Positions 20,080 through 29,893 of a DNA stretch of 64,000 bases are shown here, piece by piece. This DNA is from Candidatus Defluviibacillus avedoerensis (lineage in GTDB: Bacteria > Pseudomonadota > Gammaproteobacteria > Burkholderiales > Burkholderiaceae_C). The stretch covers positions 62,001 to 126,000 of the forward strand of contig JADJBS010000009.1 in assembly GCA_016703665.1 (NCBI GenBank), in the 5' to 3' direction. A program made the translations under genes and the position numbers. The notes under the pieces were generated by a model. The model did no database searches. It was not told the DNA's origin and was given only the letters and a program-made list of their open reading frames with translations. Within the stretch, counting starts at the first letter, position 1. Each line of letters begins with the position of its first letter.

Positions 20080-23000
20080 ATGGGGTCAGAACAACTGGAT
20101 CTAGCAGAACTTCGAGCTACCGGTGGCGGACATCGTCGGTATGTCACCGTTCTGTTTTCAGACGTTTCTGGCTCATCGGAGCACGCTGAGCGGCTTGAAG
20201 CTGAAGATTACGCCGCTGTTCTTGAGCGCTTTCGACAATTTGCACGTGATGTCATTCCCCGTCATGGCGGCAGCATTGCGCGTATGCAGGGCGACGGCGT
20301 CCTGGCACTCTTTGGCCATATCGAGCCCAGAGAGGACGATGGCCGACGCGCCGCAGAGGCAGCACTGGAACTGCATGATGCAGTTGCTCAGTTGCATGTC
20401 GGCCGGGGTGATGACATCACGTTTCTGCAGATGCATTCGGGGATTCACGCAGGTCTGGTGCTGGTAATCGAAGGCGACATTGAGCGCGGTCGATTCGATG
20501 TAGTGGGCGAAGTGCCCAACACTGCAGCGCGTCTTTGCAGCATGGCTGACAAGGGTGAGATCCTGATCAGCGAAGAAACACTCGGGCCGCAAACTCATTT
20601 TTTCAAGGTCAAGCAACTCAGCGATGTGGCAGTTCGTGGCCGCTCTGAAACCCTGAACGTAGTGCAAATCCTGGGACGTGCAACGGTCGAACGACGAATC
20701 GACGCGGCGGCAAGAAGAGGTGTTGTGCCGTTTGTGGGGCGTGCACCAGCGTTCAAAGTTCTCAGTCAGTGTGTGGGCCAGGTCAAACTTGGCAAGCCAT
20801 CTGCAGTGATTGTGAGTGGGGAGGCGGGTATCGGAAAGACGCGCCTCATTGACGAATTTCAAGCACGAACAGAATCTCTTGGGTTTGTGTTCCTGAGCGG
20901 ATATTGCGAGAGTTACCTGGGCGCCGAACCGCTTCAGCCCTTTTTGCATGTAGTGCGTGGGGCACTGGGCTGGCGCCAGGGGCTGACCCCGATCCAGAAT
21001 GAAGCTCAGATGCAGCCCTTGTGGGGGCTGGAAGAAGACATTGTGTCGAGCGAAATTTTGGCCGGTGGGCTCAAATTATTGAGTGGGCGGGAAAAGTTGA
21101 CACCAGCTGACCGCGTGCGGCTGATTGTTGACTTCATATCACGCCTGTCGCGACAAGTGAAGCTGGTGCTTGTGCTGGATGATTGGCAATGGGCGGATGA
21201 TGCAAGCCGTCAGGTACTCGACCGCTTGCAAGCGCAGGAGCTTGCGTTATTGACCATTCTGGCCGTCAGGACAGGTGTTGATGATGACATTCATCTTGAG
21301 GGGGCTGAACTACTTCGACTGGAACCTCTCGATGTGGGCGCTGCAGAAGAGGCTATTTCTGCCTGGCTACCGGATGTGGAGCCATTTTTGGCGCAGGAGA
21401 TTTTCAAGCAATCAGGCGGGAGCCCTTTATTCATCGAAGAACTGTGCCATGCGGCAGCGGCAAGTGGCAGTTTGCCGGCCATGCCAAAGGGTTCGGGGAT
21501 TGCCTGGATCAATGCATTGCTGGGTTCGAGACTATCGCGCTTGCCCTTGGCGCAGGCAGAGATTCTTCGGGTTGCGTCAGTGATCGGAAATGTCTTTTCC
21601 ACTTCATTGCTTGAGAAGTTGTTGGGGGCCGATGACTTGGGTCCTACGCTTGAGACTCTGGCTGCTCAGGATTTCTTGGTGGCAGATGGTCAACCGGGCT
21701 ACGTCAGGTTCAAGCATGCGATGACTCGCGATGCTGTGTATGGCACGATCGAACCGGTCCAGCGGCGGGCCGTTCATTTACGGGTGGCCGGGGCGATTGA
21801 ATCCCTTGGCGTTCACGCAGATGCGTTTGATGCGGTGGAAGCATTGGCCTATCACTACGATGCAGCCGGTATCAATGAGCGGGCGGCCTATTTTGCCGAG
21901 GCTGCTGGCGACAAGGCCTTGGCGGCCATGGCGCTTGACAGGGCGCGAGGTCATTACATCATGGCTTTGAGGGCGCTGGATGCCTTGCCTGTGCGTGCCC
22001 AAAGTGTCTTGCTCCGCTGGTGCAGCATTGCCGAAAAGCTCGGGCAGACCTGTGTATTTGATCCACTTGACGTATCGCATGGTCTCGTGCTTTTTGAGCG
22101 GGCTGCAATGTTGGCGCGGGAATCAGGCGACAAAAACGCAATTGCAAGGGCCGAATACTGGTTGGCCTACGTGAACTATGGCAAAGGCCAAGCCCGAGCT
22201 GCGGTTCGCCACAGTGAAGCTGCGCTTGAGCACGCTGTGGCAAGCGGGGACGAACGATTGGTCGCGCAGGTTCAGTCCACACTTGGTCAGTCTCTGGCGT
22301 CGGCAGGCCAGTATGAACGTGCCTTACCGCTGTTGAAGCATTCGGTAGAGAGCAAACGCCAGCAGAGCAGGCCGGGCAGCGGGACCGCCATTGGTTCGGC
22401 GTATACGCTGGGCCGCATGGCCTACACGCTGGGTGACCTGGGGCAATTTGACGAGGCTTACGCCAAGTTTGACGAGTCCCTGCATCTGTTGGGGGACAAG
22501 TTGCATTCCGTGCGGGCATCTGTGCGTGAATTGATGTGCGTGGTGTACCTGTGGCAGGGACGGTGGGCCGAGGCGCAGGAGGCTGGGTTCGAGGGCTCAG
22601 ACATTGCCTTGCGTTGCCGCAGCCGCTATTTGACCGCCATGGGCAGGGCGCTGGGTGCCTGTGGCGCCTGGGCAATGAAGCAAGATCTCGCTTCGTTCAA
22701 TTTGCTGCACGAATCAACCCAGTGGATTGATGCTAGGGGCGGTGCTGTCTCCACATCGCTCAATCACGGCTGGCTGGTGGACGCCAGCGTCACTTTGGGT
22801 ATGGAGCGCGAGGCCCGGCAGCACGCCGCACGGCTTTTCATGCGATCGCGTGCCCAGGATCGCCATGGCGAGGCGATTGGCTGTCGAGCCCTGGCCCGAC
22901 TTGCAGAGCAACAAGGGGACGTGCCGCGCGCATTTGGGTATCTGGATCGGGCTGACCAGGCGGCCACCTACCGGGCATCCGCCAGGGAGCTTGCAGTCAA

Positions 23001-23145
23001 CCGGCTTGCCAGGGCAGCGCTGTATGCAGGCCGATCAGAAGTCGCCAAAGCCAAAGAGCTTGCCGGGCAATCCATCGAAGATTTTGATCGAATGAAAATG
23101 CAGAGCTATCGCGCCCAGGCGCACGACCTGCTTCAACGGCTTTGA
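20080..23145 (+). CDS. Class III nucleotidyl cyclase-AAA ATPase-TPR signalling protein
   Basis: Cytoplasmic three-part regulator of 1021 residues. Residues about 18-190 form a class III cyclase homology domain with metal aspartates D28 (VLFSDVSGSS) and D72 (RMQGDGVLALFG) and the PNTAAR asparagine/arginine pair, so catalysis is possible. An AAA/STAND-type ATPase follows with Walker A SGEAGIGKTRL near residue 248 and Walker B-like LVLVLDDWQWADD near 365. The C-terminal 500 residues are helical repeats resembling TPRs. Proteins of this build lack a DNA-binding domain; ligand and output are unknown. A hairpin-like CCCACTCA/TGAGGGGG pair lies upstream at 19975-20003. The 3' end overlaps the convergent GST gene by 13 bases. 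Confidence 0.88.
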   Translation: MGSEQLDLAELRATGGGHRRYVTVLFSDVSGSSEHAERLEAEDYAAVLERFRQFARDVIPRHGGSIARMQGDGVLALFGHIEPREDDGRRAAEAALELHDAVAQLHVGRGDDITFLQMHSGIHAGLVLVIEGDIERGRFDVVGEVPNTAARLCSMADKGEILISEETLGPQTHFFKVKQLSDVAVRGRSETLNVVQILGRATVERRIDAAARRGVVPFVGRAPAFKVLSQCVGQVKLGKPSAVIVSGEAGIGKTRLIDEFQARTESLGFVFLSGYCESYLGAEPLQPFLHVVRGALGWRQGLTPIQNEAQMQPLWGLEEDIVSSEILAGGLKLLSGREKLTPADRVRLIVDFISRLSRQVKLVLVLDDWQWADDASRQVLDRLQAQELALLTILAVRTGVDDDIHLEGAELLRLEPLDVGAAEEAISAWLPDVEPFLAQEIFKQSGGSPLFIEELCHAAAASGSLPAMPKGSGIAWINALLGSRLSRLPLAQAEILRVASVIGNVFSTSLLEKLLGADDLGPTLETLAAQDFLVADGQPGYVRFKHAMTRDAVYGTIEPVQRRAVHLRVAGAIESLGVHADAFDAVEALAYHYDAAGINERAAYFAEAAGDKALAAMALDRARGHYIMALRALDALPVRAQSVLLRWCSIAEKLGQTCVFDPLDVSHGLVLFERAAMLARESGDKNAIARAEYWLAYVNYGKGQARAAVRHSEAALEHAVASGDERLVAQVQSTLGQSLASAGQYERALPLLKHSVESKRQQSRPGSGTAIGSAYTLGRMAYTLGDLGQFDEAYAKFDESLHLLGDKLHSVRASVRELMCVVYLWQGRWAEAQEAGFEGSDIALRCRSRYLTAMGRALGACGAWAMKQDLASFNLLHESTQWIDARGGAVSTSLNHGWLVDASVTLGMEREARQHAARLFMRSRAQDRHGEAIGCRALARLAEQQGDVPRAFGYLDRADQAATYRASARELAVNRLARAALYAGRSEVAKAKELAGQSIEDFDRMKMQSYRAQAHDLLQRL

Positions 23146-23951
23146 TTCCTCGCCGCGATAGCCCAGTCAGGCGCTATTGGACTGTTTAACGCATTGCTGT
23201 TGGGACCGCAGGACCACAGTACCTTCGCCAGGCGAACCTGTCCGGCAAACCAGTCTGTGTGACCATTTGCCAGAAGCCACTCCAGGCGAAATGTGCCCCA
23301 GTTGATCCGTTCAGTATCAACGGATTTGCTGTCTTTGTTCGCCCACCAGTCTTTGGCTGCCTGCGCGTCGGACGCACCCTCGGGTCTAGATCTCATGACC
23401 TTGAGCCAACGCTGAATGTCTGGATGCCGCTGCGCATCAAACTTCAGACCCAGCGCTGCACCTGAAGCAACGTGAGGGTAGGCAGCAAAATCAGCGGCAC
23501 TGATGTCGCCACAGAGGTATTCGTGATCGAAAAGTCGTTCCTGTAGCCTGTCGTATAACGTATTCAGATCGCGCTTGGCCGCTTGCATGAGTCCATCTGG
23601 CATTGGCGGCAGGTCAGCAAAATGCCAGTTACCAATGGTGGTCACGATCGCATCAAGTTGTGTGTCTGCCATGCGCTCCCAGGTACGAACGTCGGCAAAC
23701 TTCGCTGCGTCAGAAGGATAAAGCGCCGCTTGCGGCGACAGCCTGTCCAGATACGCCAGTATGTCTGCGGAGTTGCACACCACCGTTTCGCTGTGGATCA
23801 GGATCGGGACTTCCGCGCGTGGATTCCACGCCGGCAAATCTTCAAGGCGATCGGTGTCCACCAGAGAAAATGGAAGTCCCTTGAACTCCATGGCCATGCG
23901 GACCTTTCGGCAAAAGGGGCTCAAAGGACTGTAGCAAAGAACGAGATTCAT
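23133..23951 (-). CDS. Glutathione S-transferase family protein, coupled to the giant haem-enzyme gene
   Basis: Cytosolic GST-like protein of 272 residues. The N-terminal thioredoxin fold reads LCYSPLSPFCRKVRMAMEFKGLPF with the cis-Pro region EVPILIHSETVVCNSADILAYLD; a helical C-terminal domain includes YLCGDISAADFAAYPHV. After about residue 200 there is an extra 70-residue tail unusual for short GSTs. Its ATG overlaps the TGA of the upstream DyP/P450/SGNH gene as ATGA, so the two are very likely translated together. That suggests it conjugates or isomerises an electrophilic product of the fusion enzyme (inference). Confidence 0.87.
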   Translation of the reverse strand: MNLVLCYSPLSPFCRKVRMAMEFKGLPFSLVDTDRLEDLPAWNPRAEVPILIHSETVVCNSADILAYLDRLSPQAALYPSDAAKFADVRTWERMADTQLDAIVTTIGNWHFADLPPMPDGLMQAAKRDLNTLYDRLQERLFDHEYLCGDISAADFAAYPHVASGAALGLKFDAQRHPDIQRWLKVMRSRPEGASDAQAAKDWWANKDSKSVDTERINWGTFRLEWLLANGHTDWFAGQVRLAKVLWSCGPNSNALNSPIAPDWAIAARNQSR

Positions 23952-26900
23952 GGTTTTTCGTGAATGGTTTGTATGGCATCGTCCAATTTGGCGGCCAGAT
24001 TGGCAAAGCTTTCCGTGGTCGGGTGCATGGCGTCATTCCAGCCTTCAATATCGCCAATGGTTCCACGCAAGTCGACGTAATGCACAGTAACGGATGAGGA
24101 TTTAACGGCCAGATTTTTCAGCATGCCATTGAAACGGTCGATCAGTTCTACCATGGCCTGATGGGCCGCTGCTGCGTCTGTGGGGTCGTCCAGTAGATAG
24201 TTTTTATTCTTGAACGGATCATGCATCCACTTTGGAAGGCCACGGGGGTGGGCGGGGTAGGGATGGTCGTAGCCGTGAAGCAGAAGTGGGACTGTTTTTG
24301 TGGGTGCTGCCAGTTCTACCGCTTTGGCAATGGCGGTGATGACCGTCCGGTAATGACTTTCTAACTCAAACATCAAGTCGTTTAATGCCTCTGAAATGAA
24401 ATAGCTTTCGGGATCTTGGGTGATGTCCTCTTTGGCCTTCAGCATTTTTTCTAGACGATTTCCCACCGAGTCGTTTCCACCCGCTGAAATCACAATGGCC
24501 AATGGCGGCGTTGCCGAATTCTCGATCTGATCAACCACGAAGTTGCAAAAACCGCTTGTATCGGCAGCCATGGCGGCTGCGGTTGGCCAAGTGTTCCAGT
24601 TGCAGTACTTGGCAGGAACGGTGTAACCAAATCGTTCCAGGCTGTCCCGCAAATCGGTACCAAGGTTAACGACCAGGGTGTAGTCAAACCAGGAATCACC
24701 CCAGCACAGGAGCATTCCTTTTCGTTTTTCCAGTCGATTGCTCACCGTATTGGGCGGGCGAAACAAAAGATCCTCTCCCAGTGCAAACTGGCGCTCGACT
24801 TTGAGGGCCAGCTCGCGTCCATCCTGCAAAACACGATTGCGCTGTTTCTTGATCTTCCTCTCTGCCTTGATGGCTGCCTCTTTGGCCCCTACCCAGAGCT
24901 TCTTCGCGATCCCAACGGTATCCGGTGTTCCTTTGGTGGAGGGCGCGGTCGCTGTTGCATCAATGGGGCCTTCCAGGGAGAAGTTGAGCCAGCCAAGTCC
25001 CTGGCGAACGGTCTCATTTCGAGAAAGGATGGCTGCCAAGGTGCCTGTCATGGCCTCTATGCCTGCCTCATATCCAGGGCAGGCGTGGGTCGGATGTTGT
25101 TTCAACTCTCCGGTTCCACTTTTGCGAGTGTGCGGCCCAGCACGACGTTGCCCACCAAACATCAGCAAGCCATCTGGCTTGCCATCGGCCAATGACTCCT
25201 GTGTACCGGATACCAACGCCAAAACGACTGTTTGATTTGCATCGATAGATATTGAGTTGCCGTGGGCGGGGCATAGCGTTGCGCCTTCCTTGGCCGTTCG
25301 CCATGCAATCTGAGGCATGGGTCGCATGTTGTTTGCTGCTGTCATTGCGGAATGAATCAGTCGATGTGCAGACTGATACAGAGACGTCCGCGAGCCTGGT
25401 GTCTCCTTTTTTACCTCTGGCCAGCAACCCAGCTCCGAGCGAAGCAGTCCAAACTTGCCGTCTCGCTGCCACTCGCGCACCACGTTGATCAAAGCGCCGA
25501 TGATGGTCGGGTTGAACCCCATCAGCACGCCCACAATGTTCCTAGCGATAAAGTCATTGCGGTCGTTGTCGCCAAGGCCACGCCCTTTGGGGTGTTGAAA
25601 AATGGCTTTGGAAACCGGCGCGTCGAATCCGTCTGGGGCTTTCGGCAACGCCCCGCGTCGCGCCAGTGTCTGACGAACTTGCGCATGTGCGTTCGCAAAG
25701 CATTGCCGTACTCCTGGCCTTGCTGAATCGGCACCGGCCCTGGGTTGGGCTGAAACATGTAGCGAGACAAGGCCGTGAAGTGGCCTGGGTACCGTGGATT
25801 CTCGCCTGATTTCCAATTGAGGTCACCGCCGCCGCGTTGCAGAAATTCGCTACCCTGGAGCCCGAACCAATGATCGGCCAAGTCGGCCAAAACTTCGTCG
25901 AAGACATCCCGAACATCCAGTGTGGCCTCGAATTGCTGTCCGTCAGCGCTGTCCACAGCGTCTTTAACGATTGTCTCAATTTTCTGGGTAGCAGCGTCAA
26001 ACGCGATCCAGAAGATGGCTTCTCGCTTCTTTTGGGTTGCCGTCAAATTCATGATGGCGTCGTTGATCGGCTTTGACTCTTCGTCGTAAATCTTGCCAGC
26101 ATCCATGCCTAGCGCAATTTTGCCGAAGCAAAGCGCCATTCGATCCATTTGACCTTTGACAGAAAAGTCGTCTACCTGGTTAAAGACTTGATGCAAGCAT
26201 TCTCTGCTCGCGACCAGCAAGCCATAGGGTGTCTTCAGAACGCCGCCGTGGTTTTGCCGAATAGCTGCCCATAGTGAGGCGCTTTCAAGCCGATCAATGG
26301 CGACAGGGTCTTCGATTGCCATTTTCCAGCCAGCGATGGCGGCATTCTTTCTATCGCTGAGTTCTCTTTGTCGAGGTGAAAGAGTTGCTTCACCGTCTTG
26401 GGACAGTAAGGCGAGTTCTGCCTCTTCTGCAGTGGTGAGGCTCAGACGCAGCAAGGCTTGAATTTGCTTTTCGCCTGCTTCGATGTCCCAAGCGACCTCG
26501 GCAGCCTTCGGAAATGGTCGCCCCCCAAGTCGCTTGAGCATGGACAGTGAGGGGGCGAACAGATACATGCCCCATTCAAGTTGGGTAATTACCTTTGGAT
26601 CATCAAAAACAGGCGTGTTTTCTTCCAGTTGAACTCTGACGACGTGTAGCGTATCGTCGTCGTCGTCATCCGGATTTGCCTTGTGCTCAAAACGAAAATG
26701 GCGCGGAAAGCCGTTTTCTGGCACACCAAGCACCGGGCAGCTTTGCCCTGATGTCGAACCTGTGCTGTTTCCTCCTGTCAACCAGCGTTGAATGACTTCA
26801 AACTGTTCGCTGATGTCCGCGTTGTATGCCATGAAGAGGAGGCCGCGGTCCTCGTGGTCGTCGTCTTTGCCTGGCGTGTGCATCGGGCCATAGGACATGC

Positions 26901-28977
26901 CCCGACGCACAATTCTCGGAAATCTGCTTGGCCCGTCATGATCGGGGCGGGGATTTGCCAGCCGAATGTGGGCATGCAAGGGGCATTGAGCACCTTGAGG
27001 GTCTTCCTGGTAACTGAAGTTGTTGCGTTTGCTGGGGTCTTCTTCAACCCGATTGCCGTTTTCGTCCAGTGAGCCGATCAGTTTGGCTCCATCGCGCCAG
27101 CGTCCCATGAGTTTGGCGTAAACCAACTCACGCGCCGCTTGAGTGTCCATTTCGTCCTCAAGTGGTTCCGCCGCGCGTTTGACGGCCTTTTCCATGCGGT
27201 AGGCGAATTGACGGTATTTGCGAACAACCAAGAAACTTCCATTTTTTGTCCAGCTCGGCTTGCCGTCAGTGTCGTTCACGGGCGGTGCTTCGTCTGCCGA
27301 ATTCTCGTAGCCTTGTAGTGCCTCTCCCACATGGACCAGGTTTCTGCGGTTTTGTGATTTCTCCGGGTTAAATTCTGGCTGTGACAATCCATCCGCAAAA
27401 CCGAAATGATCGTTGTCCAGTCTGACAAGTGATTGCGCGGCAAGCAGGGTCAAACCTGGGTAGTCAGCTAACAGTTTGTCGACAAAGGCGTGCAGTGGGT
27501 GATTCTTGTCTGGGAAATCAATGAACCCGGGACATTGCGGCGCATGGCAGCGCAGCGTCACCATGGCATGAACTGAGTCCAGCTCAATCTCCGGCAAGCT
27601 GGTGTGAGCAGTGTGGCCATTGAGGCCTGACAAGCGCTTTGGAATTCGCCAACGCCTTGGATGGTTGTGACGGACATCGCCCAAAATGCCTGCCCTGGCA
27701 GCCATGCCCTGACGGAATTCTTCTGGAAATGTGGTTATTTCATCTTCAGTCAGGCCTGCTGCCCTCAGACCGGCCGCCGTAAGTGCCATGTTGACGAACG
27801 GTTTCTTGGTCTTGCTTGCATCGTGCTCTGCACTTGCGGCGGTCACCACTTTCACCGCCCAGTTCTTCAGGAACGATTTGGCACACTGCGTTGAATCGAA
27901 CGTGATCAGTAGACAAACGCCGTGAGTGAAGTTCGAGTAGGCTTCCAGGATGCCGCCCTGAACGTCCGCCGTGTTGACCGATTTGAATCCATCTGGCCGG
28001 GGTGGCCAAACGGGGGAGGGAGGGGTGGCTTTGATTTCATCTGCGTGGCTAAGCCATTGCATCTGCCGTTTGAAGCGACCCTCTGTGGATCCATTTCCCA
28101 GCGATTGTTCGTTCCATTCGTCTGGCGCCAACTGTTTGAGTTGGATGAATTCCCTGAGCAAATCAACTGAGGCCAGGCGCATCACCCTCGCATCGCGAAT
28201 GACGTCGGCCTTCTCAGCTTGCGTTCCGGTCTTCAATGTGATCGGGGGGAACATCTCGGCCAAACGGTACAGCGCGCTCAAGCTCTTTAACCCTATGCGC
28301 ATGCGTTCTCGCACCATTCGCCGACGAACTTCGAATGGCTGACCCGCCCACACATAGGGGGGCTCGTCTGCCAGGTCACTGGTTTGCGCGCTGGTCAGGC
28401 GTTTCACGGTGTCCTCGGCGGTTGGCAGCACGGTTCTCAATTCGCTGAGTTCGCTGGCACTACCGCGCTGGCGCATGCGTTCTGTTCGCCGTTGATAAAG
28501 CACGTCCCGGGCCGAAAAATCGGGAGGCGCATAGTAGAAACCTGTTTCCACCTGAACTGTTCGTGCCCAGCCAAGCCATTCTTCAAAGCCATGGTCAAAC
28601 GCCGTGACATAGCCTTCAGTGCTGCAGAAAATCACATCAAGCAGCGTGCCTACCTTGGCCCACAGAATGCGGATATATGATTCCCAGCTGCCATCAAAGC
28701 TGACTGCCAACAAGACCTTGTTCTCGGGCTCAAGGACAGCAACACGCACCGACAGGATGGCACCGACCCGCTCAATCGAATCCGAGAGCAGGCGAGCGTT
28801 CGCAAATTCATGGCTTGCTTGACGGGCGCCGTGCAGGGTTTCCAGAACCCGCTTGATGCGGGTTTTGTAAGAAACCGACTCCAGCGCCGGAATGAACCCT
28901 GGCTTGATGGGTGCCAACAATGTCAGATCAGAACTGCCGCCGAGGTTTCGACCTTTTACAACCAAGTCTTTTTGCAC
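23948..28977 (-). CDS. Giant DyP peroxidase-P450-like-SGNH hydrolase fusion (one frameshift)
   Basis: Predicted multifunctional enzyme of about 1676 residues once a single G is restored in the GGGG at about 25650. Residues 1-320: unassigned region with LTLLAPIKPGFIPALE and LAVSFDGSWESYI, possibly a ferredoxin-like barrel. Residues 335-760: DyP-type peroxidase with DVQGGIL, distal GXXDG motif FGFADG (Asp529), proximal-His block CPLHAHIRLANPR (His670) and distal-Arg block RIVRRGMSYG. Residues 900-1325: P450-like, with VASRECLHQVFNQVDDFSV in the B-helix region, I-helix-like NIVGVLMGFNPTI and haem-thiolate block THACPGYEAGIEA (Cys1300); the usual ExxR is not visible. Residues 1420-1676: SGNH/GDSL hydrolase with CWGDSWFDY (Ser1429), SAGGNDSVGN and WNDAMHP. 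No signal peptide, so cytoplasmic. I recognise each domain but not this combination. Confidence 0.85.
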
Positions 28978-29087
28978 GGTTTCTCCTTTGAGTCAACGGT
29001 CACACAGACGCTGGGACACGCATGGCGACCGATGGAGCATTCTGCACGGTTGGGCCGTGTGCCAGGCGATCAAGAACGGTTTTCCCA

Positions 29088-29101
29088 CCCTCAAATGAGG
29101 G
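29088..29101. promoter_or_regulatory. Palindrome in the divergent promoter of the fusion operon
   Basis: CCCTCAAATGAGGG, with 6-base arms CCCTCA and TGAGGG, lies between the start of the fusion gene (28977, minus) and the DUF1624 gene (29132, plus). A related imperfect pair (CCCACTCA at 19975-19982 and TGAGGGGG at 19996-20003) precedes the cyclase gene. It could be an operator; no known consensus was recognised. Confidence 0.35.
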
Positions 29102-29131
29102 GGATATAGTTGTGCCTTAGCTCAGGCCCGC

Positions 29132-29893
29132 ATGAACCATTCGCGCTACGACTCCATTGATGCCTTGCGAGGCCTTGCCATCGTATGGATGACGGTTTTC
29201 CACTTTTGTTTTGATCTGAACCATTTTGGCTGGATCAAGCTGCAGATGCTGACCGATCCGGTCTGGACGATCCAGCGCACCTTAATTGTCAGCCTGTTCC
29301 TGTTTTGTGCCGGACTCGGGCAGGCGGTGGCGCTTGCACGGAGTGAGCCAGGTCAGGTGTTCAGCCCGGCTTTCTGGCGCCGATGGGCGCAGGTTGCAGG
29401 GGCCGCGGTCCTGGTTTCAGCGGGTTCTTGGTGGATTTTTGGCAAGGGATACATCTATTTTGGCGTCCTGCATGGCATTGCTGCGATGCTGGTCTTGCTG
29501 CGCTGCATGGCGGGGGTGGGGCGCTGGTTTTGGCCTCTTGGTCTGTTTTTCATTGCTATAAGTTGGATAGCATTCGTTGCCCATGGATACAGCAGTGAGC
29601 TTGATTTTTTGCACACCAAAGCCTTTAACTGGCTTGGGCTGATCAGAGTCAAACCGTTCACACAAGACTATGTGCCTGTGCTGCCCTGGCTGGGGGTGAT
29701 GTGCTGGGGGTTGGCTGCGGGCCAATGGGCGCTCGCCAGAAGGCCCGGCTGGCTGATGCGCCCCCTGCTGGGGGCAAGACTGACTGCGCCGCTTGCCTTG
29801 CTCGGGCGCTGGTCCTTGACTTACTACCTGCTACACCAGCCCGTGTTGATGGGGCTGATGACGGCAGTGGCCTGGCTGTTAAACCAGTCTTAG
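29132..29893 (+). CDS. DUF1624/heparan-alpha-glucosaminide acetyltransferase-like membrane protein
   Basis: Polytopic inner-membrane protein of 253 residues. It opens with the family signature SIDALRGLAIVWMTVFHF, where the Asp-Ala-Leu-Arg-Gly and following His are conserved, and has about seven hydrophobic helices; it ends with RWSLTYYLLHQPVLMG, also typical. The family is thought to move acyl groups across the membrane, but the substrate here is unknown. It contains a short TGCTAT...ATAGCA hairpin read in frame at 29554-29572. It is convergent with the parvulin gene, stop codons adjacent. Confidence 0.88.
   Translation: MNHSRYDSIDALRGLAIVWMTVFHFCFDLNHFGWIKLQMLTDPVWTIQRTLIVSLFLFCAGLGQAVALARSEPGQVFSPAFWRRWAQVAGAAVLVSAGSWWIFGKGYIYFGVLHGIAAMLVLLRCMAGVGRWFWPLGLFFIAISWIAFVAHGYSSELDFLHTKAFNWLGLIRVKPFTQDYVPVLPWLGVMCWGLAAGQWALARRPGWLMRPLLGARLTAPLALLGRWSLTYYLLHQPVLMGLMTAVAWLLNQS
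29554..29572. repeat. Short GCTAT...ATAGC hairpin inside the DUF1624 gene
   Basis: TGCTAT-N7-ATAGCA, arms of 6 bases, translated as part of FIAISWIAF. It belongs to a small dispersed group with copies at 30747, 31990, 50396 and 57945. Confidence 0.5.
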
